From Paramecium tetraurelia (lineage: Eukaryota; Ciliophora; Oligohymenophorea; Peniculida; Parameciidae), in the NCBI RefSeq assembly GCF_000165425.1, contig NW_001799631.1, positions 131,805 through 195,804 of the forward strand: a stretch of 64,000 bases of DNA, in the 5' to 3' direction. The number at the start of each line of letters is the position of its first letter. The stretch's first letter is position 1. The position numbers and the translations under genes were made by a program. The notes beneath the pieces are model-generated. The model was given only the letters and a program-made list of their open reading frames with translations, ran no database searches and had not been told where the DNA came from. Positions 1 through 11,694 of the stretch are shown here, piece after piece.

Positions 1-1026
1 TTAAGAATAAAATGTAACCTTAAAAGACTAATTAATAGCTCCTAAGTACTTTCTGTGAGTTACTTTATTTCATTGCCTATTTCGGCAATACCATTGTACA
101 ATTAAATAAGGCTACATTTTTATTCAAAGATTGTTTGAAACTATCAGAATTGTGTAGAAATCATCAACTGAAAATCAAGATCTTGATTTAATTATTCTCA
201 ATTGCAAAACAGTAAAATTGTTACAATAAATTATAGATTGAAATAATATGATAAGGCATATAAATTCATATTGAAAGCTCTCTCTTATGCTTGGGCTGAA
301 AATCTGGATGATTATGAAATAGATTGTTACGATAAATTGGGAATTTGTTATTTCTATTAGGGAGATATTCTCAAAGCCGATTATTTCCATAATAAGTGGG
401 TGAAATGTGAAATCGAGCCAAGAGATTCTTATTATAGAATTACATCCAAAGAATTCATCTAATTATTCGAAAGATCTTAACCTATTTGTAGAGAATTTGA
501 TGATAAAATATCAAGGTATATTCATATTCCTTTTATAAATGTGAAAACAGGGTAACCATTTGATTTCAATTCCACCTTGAAATATAATAACTGTGAGGCA
601 ATCCCATTATTAAATGAAATCCTTCATGGATATGAATATACTGAATATTTTTTAGAATACCATTATATAGATTAAGCACAAAGACAACATTTAAAGAAAT
701 CCTCATTACCTAGAAGAGCTCTTGAAATTATGTCCAAGTATGACAAAAATAAAGATAAATATGGATTTGATCATAAGATCCATGAAAATCCCATTTACAA
801 GTTGTCCCTGTAGGAAAAAGTTAATTATCGGAAAACTAAATTCTATTCACTTGATTCAGTAGAATAAAACATCTAAAAATATATTTCATAGTAGAGGGAA
901 CCTTTTAAAAAGAGTGAAAAGATTTATGTTAAGGAATCCCAAAGAAAGGACTTATCGCCTGAAAATGGCAATTAATTATCCTTGCATTTTAAAAAACTTC
1001 TGGTTAGCATAATTGATTAAAATTGA
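1..1026 (+). CDS. TPR-like hypothetical protein, 5' end outside window
   Basis: The frame is open from base 3 and closes at TGA 1024-1026. A 25-base GTA..TAG intron at 212-236 joins the two coding frames. The N-terminal half holds helical pairs of TPR type, with repeated A/Y/L spacing around DKLGICYFYQGD and ADYFHNKW. The C-terminal third is polar and Lys-rich. Such TPR-like proteins are very common in Paramecium and mostly uncharacterised. The start codon lies upstream of the window. The function is unknown. Confidence 0.75.
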
Positions 1027-1081
1027 AATATTCAATTCTATAATTTGTTCGCCTTAGTATTTAATATTTAATTAATTAAAA

Positions 1082-3862
1082 ATGTAAGAATAAGAATTTC
1101 TTAAAAATGAGAACAACCCTTTCCTTTTCAAATAACAAAAATAAATTTCTCGTACTGTCCTTCAGTCCCTAGTCCATGAGTATCATATTCTCATTAAAGG
1201 ACTCACTAACCAGTAAAAACATAGCTATTTTCTAGAGAATATTAAGATTATTGCAATGTTAAGGGAGCCTGCGGTTAGACTATTCCTCTAATCTTAATCC
1301 TTCCTATTGGTTTGACTATAGGTACCTTTTAGTTAGTTTTGCTGTTTTTTAAAAATATTCAAGAAGGTATAATATGATATTATATAATTTAAAAGGTCCG
1401 GTAATACCAGCAGTGATTTAATTCATTTTATTGCAAACTGCACAAACCTTAATAATGTACATGATTCTTAAAGCTTGCGAAGTTATTCCAAAAAAAATCG
1501 AGAATCCTTTATTATTTGGAAAGATAACATCTTATATATTCATGTGCTTAAGCATTGCAGAGGGAACATTAATAATTGTATTTATATATATAATATATTT
1601 CATTAAGGAAAGAATTTCAAACTTCAACTAATTTTCATAATCTTAGTTTTGGTCAATTTTTGGATTAATAATTTGGCAAAAGGTAATTATGGATTATTAA
1701 AAAGGTAATACAATTATTTATTTACGATTGCAAACTGAGAATTGGAATAGTGATATTTTTGTACATCTATTATGTATTTAGATTAGATTGTGATCTATTC
1801 AACAAAGTAATTTATAGATTATATTTTAGGATATAGTCAAAGTCATCGCATATATATGTTTGGAAATAATCTTCATTATAGATGCTGAATTAAAAAACTA
1901 CTCTCAATATTAATTCGAAAATAACATGTAATTTAGAAACAACAAAGAGGATATTCAGTTTATGATTCCGCAAGTGTAGATGTAGACTCAATAATAGATT
2001 CTAGAAATCATTACTAATTAATTTCCTGTTATTATATTTGATCAGACTAAAGAGTTACTACATATTTCAGGAGTTGGATTAAAATAACTTTAAATGGAAG
2101 ATGATTCCAATAAAATTGACTTGATCTCAGCAGAAATTAAATTAAGAAAAATGGAAGTTATACAATTAATCTCAAACAATGAAAAATTAAAACACAATTT
2201 AGTTTAATTAAAGAGGATGGCTAAATTTGGATCTACTTGTGGAACTAATGAAAAAGGAGAGTTATTACATTCTCTTATAAATGGACCAGCACTCCAGATA
2301 ATTACGTATTCTAAGGGTAACCTCAAGAGAATCACAGAATTATTCATTATAATCCAGATGGTGTTTTAGAGTAATTACTTAATAATTTAATAAATGATTA
2401 ATAGTCAGAATACAAAGGGAATATCTAAATTTCAATCTACCTAAAAATCCAATTCCAGATACTTTTAATTTACTTTAATTTAAAAGTACCCAAAGGGAGA
2501 CACTTTTTAAATAATTCTTGATTTTAGAAGAACATTACTTAAATCTATTTAAGATTTTAATTTTGAATTTAGAAGAACGGAAGAAGAAGATCTACCAATT
2601 ATGTGTTAAGAATTTAGACAAATGTTGTTTTGTTAATAAACTGTTTAGGTTCCTTTAAAATTGCTCAATGTTGAAATAAAAAATACTCTCAAGTATTCTA
2701 AATAGTAATACTTATAAGAGGAGTTACTTAATGTAAACAATTTAGTTAACTAATTACAAAATAAGTATCAAAATCAAACAAATCCTAATATTAAATTACA
2801 ATTTTAAATTAATTTAAAATAAAATACAGGAGAATTCAAAACTGATTAATTGAGGTTGATGTAAATAATGTAGATACTATTGGAAAATAGTATAAATAAC
2901 ACAAAGGAAGGATTCATTAAGATTGTAATCGAGGATGATAAGAGATAGAATTGTATCTAAATATCTGTTGAAGATACCGGTAAAGGAATAAATTAGGAAA
3001 TTATTTAAGAAGGATTTAACATGAATTAAATTAGATCTTTACATATTGTTAACTATTTAACTAAAATTTTGGGTCCTTAATTTTATTGCAAAAAAATTAC
3101 TGGTCAAGTTGCAAATAAAGGCATTAGAATTAAGTCATTATAGGATTGTGGTACATCAATATCTTTTTCAATCAGAAATTTAGGTTTAGATGAATTCTCT
3201 ACTTAATTTATTATAGATGACGAAGTGTCTCAGGATGAAATGGATGTTGATGTAGATGAAGATGAAATTATGGAGAGATACATTAGAGATGACGATCAAA
3301 TCTAATACCTATAAAGATTTAATAAAGGATTACGATCATTCATAATAAACAGACAATAAATTCAAAAGATTGCAAAACCACTAGATATTAATACTAACAA
3401 AAAATAAACAAAATTGGTTGGCATGATGAAACTTTAAGAATTAGGAAGATTCAAAAATGTTTAGTAATAGAATGGGTATTGTTAATGCAATAACAAGTTA
3501 ATTATTAATTCAAATTAAGATTTCGAAAGAGTCATCAAACAGCATGTATTGGAGAATGTTTATTTTATAAATGAATAAGATTCATTCAAACACATTAACT
3601 TGAAAATAAGAGAGAAATAATGTTAGAACCATTCTTGCTAAGTTTATAAATAAATTATTGTCAATTGTCACAAATTCGATTTCAACTATAGAGAGTAAAA
3701 TATTACAATATTTTTAGATTAATCAATAGAATTATAGGAATCACTAATAACTTTAAAATTATTGTTTTAATATATAATTCAAATGGGGAAATAGACACGC
3801 TAGGAACTTACATCATAATGCCAATTCAATTAGATATGCTACTATAATACTTATAAGGTTGA
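1082..3862 (+). CDS. Degenerate hybrid histidine kinase-like membrane protein
   Basis: ATG 1082 with five introns (23, 29, 22, 23 and 23 bases; the last at 3695-3717) gives 887 codons ending at TGA 3860-3862. Hydrophobic segments in the first 250 residues suggest a membrane anchor. A GHKL ATPase domain follows, with an N-box (LLENSINNT) and G1 box (VEDTGKGI) near 2880-2985. I find no H-box histidine in the expected stretch before it. The tail resembles a receiver domain, but its acidic start (usually VDD) reads IIVNCHKFDFN and its usual KPI reads MPIQLD. The phospho-acceptor Asp region is missing. Catalytic phosphotransfer therefore looks lost. The first intron starts GTTTGA and two end in AAG, so exon edges carry some doubt. 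Confidence 0.65.
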
Positions 3863-4099
3863 GATATTTAAAATTTAAATATATTTATAATTCTTTTAAA
3901 ATTTGAATTAATTTTCTTTTAATATTAAAATTTTATATACCTTAATATGTATTAATTAATTATTCATATAATATTTAATAATGTGTCTGAAAATTTGTTA
4001 AATTTACATCTAATTTTCTGGCGATTTCTGTTTGAAATTTTACTATCCAATGGATTTATAAAACACTTAACTAGATAATTCATTTTAATAATTAAAATA

Positions 4100-4825
4100 A
4101 TGAATTTAACTAATCATAATGATAACCATTGGTAGGAGATATATCAATTAGGCTAAATCAATGAAAGTCAGAGCTTTGATAATCATAATTTAGAGTTCTC
4201 CCCTTAGCTTTTGGGTAGCAGGTAACGTACACTGACCTACCCTTCATCTCCTTTATATACGATGGTTGAGAGGGACCAAAATTCTGATTCGGAAGTGCAA
4301 TATTATGATGACTAACTAAATGAATTGTAATAATGCTGCCTTAGAACAGAAACTGAAAAATCCGAATCTTGTTGTTGCAAGGACGAGAACCACCATTAGT
4401 AGAAACATCTTATTCAAAAGAGCATAAGGAAGAACAAGTCTAATGGGAAGCCAAATTGGGACTCCTCTATCAGGAAGAATTTCCCAAAACTTTTAGGAAA
4501 CCATTTCTTAGCCCATTTAGAGTAGATTTCAGATTAGATACTTCCTCCTCCTATTACACAATTCCTATTGGAATTTCATTAAATAAAGGAATCCAAAAAA
4601 CAACTCTCATTTGCTATTTCAGACTTTAGCAAGTTATGTCTTGCCTCAGAAGAGAGTAAGAAATTTTTTATAGATTTCCTTCAAAATAAATTGCCAGTCC
4701 GCCTAATTCATAGTAATAAGTTTACAAAGATCAAACATGTTTTAGATTTAGTCCGTAATGCTTATGTCGGAGCATGTAATCCTGAGAGGTGGAAAGGAAA
4801 TATGCAGATAGCCAAACCGGAATGA
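4100..4825 (+). CDS. Hypothetical protein, 241 aa
   Basis: An uninterrupted TGA-stop frame from ATG 4100 to TGA 4823-4825. The first half is polar, with Ser- and Asp-rich tracts and two small Cys clusters (QQCCL and ESCCCKDE) that could bind metal but fit no named motif. The second half is helical and Lys-rich (HVLDLVRNAYVGACNPERW). I do not recognise the family. A 237-base spacer separates it from the upstream kinase-like gene. Confidence 0.6.
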
Positions 4826-5302
4826 AGCAATAAATTATAAGAATTATTTAATATTATTTTCTATCTGTAATTGTATTTTGTAATATATCGAGAGTTAGAC
4901 ACAAATCCAAATCTTCGTCTAATAATTCTTACTTGAAAAACCTGCCAAAAGAGTTAGTTGGATCCAGAGATCGCATTCAGAGTAGATTGTATAGCAACTT
5001 TAATTACGATGCTTAAATTGACGTATAATGAAGTAGAATTCCTAAAATAATTGTCAATAAATCATGTCTAGATCTGACATTAGAGAGATGTAGATAAGTT
5101 GAAATAAAAGTTCATTCTGAAAGGGATAGAAATATGATATTATAATTTGTTATATACTTAGTCCATTAGAGCAGCAGCCTTTGGAAGGAAAGAAATTAAA
5201 TTTGAATGTTACAATTTAAGAGACAAGGAAGAACGCAGATACAAATTTGAGAATGATGATGATGGTTACGGTTTGCCTTGGTTTGATACTCAGGATGGCT
5301 GA
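4826..5302 (+). pseudogene. Coding-like stretch with unresolved frames
   Basis: Frame 1 from about 4890 reads like protein (KSKSSSNNSYLKNLPKEL), meets an in-frame TGA at 5029-5031, then reads like protein again to about 5215. A different frame then gives AAAFGRKEIKFECYNL and ends at TGA 5300-5302. I found no ATG at the front and no GTA..TAG intron that removes the TGA and joins the frames. It could be a decayed gene or one with an unusual intron. 5303-5535 holds nothing I can identify. Confidence 0.3.
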
Positions 5303-5535
5303 TATGAGGGACAAGTAAAGGAGGCAAAATAGGGAGACAACATTCTTCAAGAATATTAGAAATAATATTTGGAATATCGTCCAGAAAAAACGAATGTATG
5401 TATAATAGAAATCAATGTTTGATTTATGATATATTTTTGTAGGAATTCAAAAATTATAGGATAGTAAATTGTTTAAGGAAATTAAAATATATAATAAATA
5501 ACATTTATTTTTATATTTATGCATAAAAAAACAGC

Positions 5536-6540
5536 TCATTTGTTTTTCTTTCCTCCCTTTTGCTTCTTGTTTGGTGAATCTACCTTAACCCAACCATCAT
5601 CACTAATCATATAGTTATTAATAATTACTCTGCGTCTTCTTCATCATGTTTTTGTTATTTAGCATTAGTATTTTTACCTTTAGATCTATAAGATGATTAT
5701 AAAATAAAATACCCTTTTTATTGTTTAGCAGCTTAAGCGGCTTCTTCAGCAACTTTTATAGCAAGTTCTGCAGCAATCTTTGCATCTTCAGCGGCTTTTT
5801 AAGCAGCAGCAGCTTTAGCTTCAGCTTATTTTTAAGCTTCAGCCTATTGTTATTATTTCAGAAGATTGGCTTTCTTATTTTATCTTGGATCATAGACTTC
5901 TTCCCATCCTTCATCATCATCTTCGACATGTTATGGTTATGGCTTTTACTTTTCTTATGTTTATTTTCCTTTTTCTTTTGTTTATTATTTTGTATTCTAT
6001 TGTTATTGTTATTGTTATTATTATTATTTATTTGATTTTTTATTTTATTATTAATTTACATTAGATTATTATTATTATTATTATTTTTAATTAGTCTTGG
6101 TTTCTTACACTTTCTTCTTTTCTCCTTCACTTTCTGATGGAGAAGATGCTCTTTCTGGTGACTTTTTCTCTGGAGATTCAGAAGATGGGGATCTTTATTA
6201 TTTCTTCAACTCTTAAGCTTCAAGTTATTTTTATCGTTTCTTTTCTTCCTTTAATAGTCTTCTTCTTTCATATAATTCATCCTTTGTTAATTCCTCACCA
6301 TCAGTTGAATTAGTTTGGTTAAATGGTAACTTGTCCCAACCTAATAAGATACTTGCATAGAGAAATCAAATACACAATAGATCCTAAAGAGAGAACATAT
6401 CCTATGCATGTTTCAAATGGTCGTTAAGCAACTTTGAGTGTACCCAAACCAACTCTAAATATAGATGAATAAGCTCTTACGCGAAAGCTGCAACAAGTCC
6501 GTATTGAATTTGCTTGGATAATTAAGGCATGTATAATTAA
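5536..6540 (-). CDS. Gln/Lys-rich low-complexity protein
   Basis: The stop is TCA (complement) at 5536-5538. The supported body runs from about 6365 down. It includes an acidic/basic helical segment (KDELYERRRLLKEEKKRQ), a Ser-Pro-Glu stretch, a polyglutamine tract made mostly of TAA and CAA codons (about 5990-6080), an Ala/Glu/Gln helical region and two copies of a short D-D-x-GW motif (EDDDEGWEE, ADDGWVKVD). Two introns of 26-27 bases near the 3' end repair the frame. The 5' end is uncertain. A 24-base GTG..AAG intron would extend it to ATG 6540, but the opposite strand there also reads as protein. No known domain. Confidence 0.5.
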
Positions 6541-6609
6541 TAATTAATAAAATGACAAGTGTATTAATTAATTTAAATGGTGTATTAATTATATATAAAT
6601 ATATATATA

Positions 6610-7995
6610 TCAATCTGTTAACTCATTTGAATCATTTAATATAAGTCCATTTTCATGAAAATCTCTTTCTTACATGGCTTTGGAATCGTGATATGTTCTT
6701 TATAGAATAGTATGTGACAATACTCCAATTCTGAGATCCATCTATTTAATTTCTAACTAAAAAGAATGAAAATTGAATAGTACTCTAATTTTGGTTAAAG
6801 CAGCCTTGATTCTGATCACAGGAGATTAATCGGTAGATATACTACCATGTTCATTTAATTTGGTTTGCACAGCTTCATACTTATCTGAAATTTATTTGTA
6901 TTGATCTCCCATTTCTTTGATTGCATTTGTATAATTCTTGCATTACAATTCAATCTTTTTAACATCTTCATTCTTCTTTTTGTATTCACTTCCCTAAGAT
7001 CTTTAATTTCGATTTATACCATATCTTGCATATTTTCATTAATATTATATTCTCTCTTATTGATCCTATCTAAGATCTCTGATAATTCATCTGTCAATCT
7101 TTCCAATTTAATCCTAGCTTCTGGTAAAATAGTTCTGATTTGTGAAGAATATTATTTAGTGGCATCAAAATGTTGTCTCCATTCTCCAGCATTAGGCTTG
7201 ATTACTATCTTAATCTTTTATGCAGCTCTCTCAACTTCCTTTGCCCATTCCTATGGATTCACATTAGATTCTATCACCATCCTCTCTTCACTTCGTATTA
7301 ATAGCTTATTTACTCCTTTTGAAATCCCTATTCATTAAACACATCTTCTGGCTCTTCATCTGATGCTACTTCTGGATCAGAGTCTGATGACACACTCCCA
7401 GTTTCCTAAACAGGTTCTTCATCTTATCTCCTTTAGAGAATGATTAAACACTTACGTCTAAGATTGCTATTCAATTTTGACTTTTTTAAATTGAAACTTC
7501 TTTTTTTATAAAGCTTTGCTTGCTAATTGCTATAACACATAAACCACATATTCCCCAAAACCTTATTTTAACTTAAGTGGGGGAAAGTCGACGTCGATTC
7601 CAATATTTTTGACCTCATTCACTATTGTTATTTAAAGGATATATACATATATTCTGTGATAATGTAACAGGGTCATCTAATTTATTAAAATCAGTCGTTT
7701 GAACATCATTCTGAGTAAACAACCATTTTGCCAATCTAAATCAAATTAAGATGCTATACGTTTTGAATTGACTGAATTGCTCACTTGAATTAGTTTAATT
7801 GACAAAGTATGCTCGATTTAATGGCTTCCCGCCTCTAGTTATTCGAAATTGTAAACTTACTTCTGTTTTACGTAACTTTATTCATAATTCAATAAAACTA
7901 GTTTTTCATACAAGTCTTCCATCATTGCTGTTACATCCAATTATTCCTATTGAATTTATATATATTCATACTTAACCTACTTGCTATTCAGACAT
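6610..7995 (-). CDS. IFT57: Intraflagellar transport protein IFT57 (IFT-B complex)
   Basis: ATG 7995 (complement), stop 6610-6612. An N-terminal segment MMEDLYEKLVLLNYE matches the conserved start of IFT57/Hippi, FPPLKLKQGFGEYVVYVL matches its central motif, and the C-terminal coiled coil ends with KAALTKIR then QMDLRIGVLSHTILQ, the family signature near the C-terminus. Introns seen include 34 bases at 7947-7980, 26 bases shortly after, and an in-frame 27-base intron near the 3' end. IFT57 is a peripheral IFT-B subunit that carries cargo along ciliary microtubules. The middle acidic linker is present, so the protein looks full length. Confidence 0.87.
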
Positions 7996-8056
7996 AATTT
8001 AATTTTATTTAATATTCAAATATACAAATACATATAGATATATATTTAATCCTTTT

Positions 8057-9563
8057 TCACACTTACCAATTATGCAACATAATCTTTTATAATGATAATA
8101 AAGCATTTTCTCTGATCTATTAGTCATCATTTCTAGCCTATCTCATAATCTCTTGTTTTGCATTCAATTGCTCTAACACTCTATACTTACATAATTTATT
8201 TACACTTTTCCAAAAGGATGGAATCTACAAAACTCCCCCAAATCATAACAAGCAACTGCAACATTTTAATTGCTATTTGATTTTAATATTTCTGCCAATT
8301 TTCTAACTCAAAATTGAAATAATACCTAATCAATAAGAAATCATTTTCTTCGAATTTTTTCACATTTTCCTTCCAAAACTTTTCAGTGTGAACTGGACTC
8401 CATGTTAAATTTTAAGCATTCAATTCTTTAACATATTTCTCAAAGGAACTATATGTGAATAAAATCAATTACGTTAATATTTTCATATTACTTCTCTAAA
8501 ATTTCTCCAACATACTTGATATCATCTAACAAATCTTAATCTTTTAAGGAATTTCCACTTCAACAGTAACATCAACTACTTGATGACTGTCAAAATCCAT
8601 AATCTGTCGACCATCAATTCAATACATTAAGGTGATGCATCAACTAAATTCCTAAAACATGCAAAAGAAACTCTTAAGATCTTCTCTCTTGATATCTTTT
8701 GTACTGATTCTATTATCAATTTAATCAAGCCAATAGTGGGATCATTAAAAAGTGAAATAGATTCAGTTGTAAAGCTGAGCAACCATAATGCTAAAATTGT
8801 ATAATATGCAATTTGTAAATCTGTAGAATATTTTGAAAGTAAATTTGTAATTCTAGATGAACAAACATAAATACATTCTTATTCCACCACTCTTAATAAA
8901 TTAAACTGCAAGAGTTTCATGTTTTAAGAAATGAACACAAACTGGCATGATCATAAAATCTGCAATTTTTAATTTATTGCCTATAAAGGTTGTATTAATC
9001 ATATTTACCTATTCCTCCTAAAAAGAGTATCACCCATTCCTTTGCATCATTCCCTCCCTCCTCAGCTATTATCATAGTAGCAATCTTGGCAGCAGCCTCA
9101 TATGCCATTGGATCATATCCTTCTAAGAATAAAAATTGCTTTAACTTAGGCAATACTTAAGGAGTCAATGCTCTCATAAATTATTTAAATAATCTCTAAT
9201 TGTCTATTAAGTTTAATGTGATGCATACCTGATATGATTGCCTCAATTGTTGTCAGAATATAAGTCATCAAAGGCTTATCATGGATAAGGTTCTCATAAG
9301 ATATCTAAAACCATTGAAAACACTCCAACTGAGTCAGTTTCCAAGAGTTTCTTCTGCTCTTACAACTAAATAATATGATTCATATATTCTACCTTTCCTT
9401 AAGTGAATTTAATGAACATATCTTTAGTCTCTCTCTTAATTGATTTGCCATGTTGATCCAATTACTTAAAGCAATCTTCACAATCCTTCATCACTTTGTT
9501 TAGATACTATTCTCTTTAATAAAAAGTTATGGATTGACAAAAATATCTCCTTTATTTAAACAT
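8057..9563 (-). CDS. VMA13: V-type proton ATPase subunit H
   Basis: Stop TCA at 8057-8059, first ATG at 9563 (complement). Recognisable conserved stretches in order: PMAYEAAAKIATMIIAEEGG, then NLTWSPVHTEKFWKEN (the SWSP-H-FW motif of the family), ACYDLGEFCRFHPFGK, and a C-terminal HEAT-like segment ending LLSLQKIMLHNW. Subunit H is the regulatory peripheral-stalk subunit of the V1 sector; in yeast (Vma13) it couples V1 to Vo and stops ATP hydrolysis by free V1. Several short introns interrupt it and I did not place them all, so the N-terminal exon is the least certain. The next gene's stop lies only 21 bases upstream of this ATG. Confidence 0.85.
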
Positions 9564-9584
9564 ATTAATTTATTTTATATATAT

Positions 9585-10685
9585 TCAATACGATCCATTT
9601 GGTAAATATATCGATTATGTTTAATTGAATTGTCCAGGTCTCTGATATGGTTAAGTGTACACAGAATTATAAGCATTAAATTGATGGTTCTATTTCATCT
9701 AATATTTTGAGTAGAAGTCAATATGGTTGTTGATATCATTCTCAAAATTAGATAGCACTTCTTTTAAATCTGTGAATCTTGGTCTGGATTCTGCTTCAGA
9801 GATCATCTAATATATTAAATTTGTGAAAAGAGTTGAGTAGCCTTTCTATATCAATTGATCATTAGCTTTGATGATTCTATCAATATGAACTTCTTTGCTT
9901 ATCCAATCATAATACTATTCACATGAGCTAAGACTTGCTAATTCCAAAAGAGTTAATCCTAGAGCAAACACATCACTCTTGACCAAATCTACATTTGGTT
10001 AAGGGTTCTTTGCTCTTAATTCCTTCAATAATTCAGGAGATAGATATTAAAAATCATTCACTAGCAAAGCCTTCTGATATCCTGTCATACTTCCATAAAT
10101 AAAATTGTACTCCTGTAATATATTATTGAATGAATACTGTTAATTTTACACTTTGATCAGGATGCAAATAGATATTTTTAGATTTTATTTCTCCGTGATA
10201 TCTTCCATTTTTTTCTAAAAATGCACAAGCATTGACAATCTAAAGTGTTATTTACCATAATCTTAATTCTGGGAATTGTTAAACAATATTTCTGATATTT
10301 TCATTTAAATAACAAAGCTTCATTTCATTTTAAATATTATTGTAAAAGAATTCCCCTATTACTGTTAATTATGTTTGATCTTAACATAAGATTTGGCTAT
10401 TTTATTCAGAGATGAAAAATATTTATGTAAGATGGTCATTATTGTAACATTTCCTATTTTTATAATGTGCTAACATGAGTTTGGCTTCTTCTGATGTTGT
10501 GACTGTCTTATGAAATTCAAAAATAGAATAATTCTATACAATCGTAGATCAATTACATTATCGTCTTTTAGATCATAGACTCTGACTATACCTAGCTAAT
10601 TATGATGAATAGACCCTTTCATTTTGAATTTCTTCATCACATTTTCATACTTCTCTTCTTACATCCTTTAATTTGAATTCCCCAT
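9585..10685 (-). CDS. Protein pseudokinase
   Basis: Stop 9585-9587, proposed ATG 10685 (complement). It has a protein-kinase C-lobe layout: catalytic-loop position GRYHGEIKSKNIYL, then after a 25-base intron EYNFIYGSMTGYQ, then a substrate-loop/APE region reading YLSPELLKE and VFALGLTLLELA. HRD has become HGE and DFG has become EYN, so both catalytic Asp residues are gone. The N-terminus MGNSN has a glycine at position 2, which could be myristoylated (inference). One intron in the N-lobe near 10530 is needed to join frames but I could not place it. Probably a signalling scaffold rather than an enzyme. Confidence 0.7.
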
Positions 10686-11071
10686 TTAATTTATAATAAT
10701 TAATTTATACTAAAACTTTGATAAGAATAACATCCTCAGAATATAAACTTTTGATTTGCAACTCTATCTAGAATTATTCTAATCAAATCATTACAATATA
10801 TGGAGAGATTAAAACAATTACTATTCTCAATCAATTAATTGGACAAAGGTTTATTTTTTTACTTTGAATATTTCTTAAGAGTTATCGTTCATTATAAAAT
10901 TAAAATTGAAGGATCATCTAATACATGTAATCTATATTATTTTTATTTTTTTATAATTCTCTATAAATTATTTAAATCGATAGGAAATTGAAAAATAGTT
11001 AAAAAACATGAATTCTATTAGATTATTTTAAATTGATTTACATTCATTATAGATTATTCATAAATTATTTC
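10686..11071. other. Intergenic, divergent promoter region
   Basis: About 385 very AT-rich bases between the minus-strand pseudokinase start and the plus-strand VAP start, so it must hold both promoters. I see no coding frame with protein-like composition and no recognisable element. Confidence 0.5.
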
Positions 11072-11648
11072 ATGATTGAAGTATCTCATAAGTCCTTATA
11101 ATTTCAAGAAGGTCAATTAAACCAATTAAAGTTTAAGATAACAAATGTTAGTGATGTTCCAATTACTTTTAGAATTAGATGCAATAACAATACTAATTAT
11201 AAATTAGACCATTATATGGGACTTATTCACAGCCATTAAGATTTCGAAAACAACATTCAAAATTTTGAAGCAGCAGTAATTGCAATTTAAATCAAATTAG
11301 GATTTGAAATTGCCAGGTGATTAATTGGAAATTTAATATGCAGAGTTTTTGGATCCATTATAAGATTTGAAAGACTTTTGGAAATCCACATAAAGCTAAG
11401 ATCATGTTATGATACCCATAGAAGTCCTTGATATCTAATAATAGCAGAAGGAGGCTATTTTGGCAGAATTAAAGGTTAAATAATAAACATTACAACAAGA
11501 ATTATAATCTATTAAATAAGAATATGTTTAATCATAGAAACCTGCTGTTGAGATCAATCACTTTAATAAATTATATAATGGATTTACTATTGGCAAATTG
11601 ATTATTGTTATTGCGATATCATTGCTTCTTGGTAGTATTTGTAGATGA
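11072..11648 (+). CDS. VAP-type MSP-domain protein, tail-anchored in the ER
   Basis: ATG 11072, a 25-base intron at 11276-11300, TGA 11646-11648; 183 aa and the frame closes exactly. The N-terminal 95 residues look like a short major-sperm-protein domain (FKITNVSDVPITFRIRC, the beta-sandwich core). A Gln-rich helix of coiled-coil type follows (about 125-155), then one C-terminal membrane helix (IGKLIIVIAISLLLGSI). This is the layout of VAMP-associated proteins, which tether the ER to other membranes by binding FFAT motifs. The MSP part is shorter than in animal VAPs. Confidence 0.72.
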
Positions 11649-11694
11649 ATTTAAATATCTATTTATAAAGTGTTATTAATTTTATAATTCTTTA

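Noticed and set aside
5721-6035. Plus-strand 104-residue frame rich in Phe, Ser and Leu
   Set aside because: It is the antisense of the Gln/Lys-rich minus-strand gene; its composition is that of a complement of TAA/CAA-rich codons.
6901-7338. Plus-strand 145-residue hydrophobic frame
   Set aside because: It is the shadow of IFT57 on the minus strand, whose reading is supported by family motifs.
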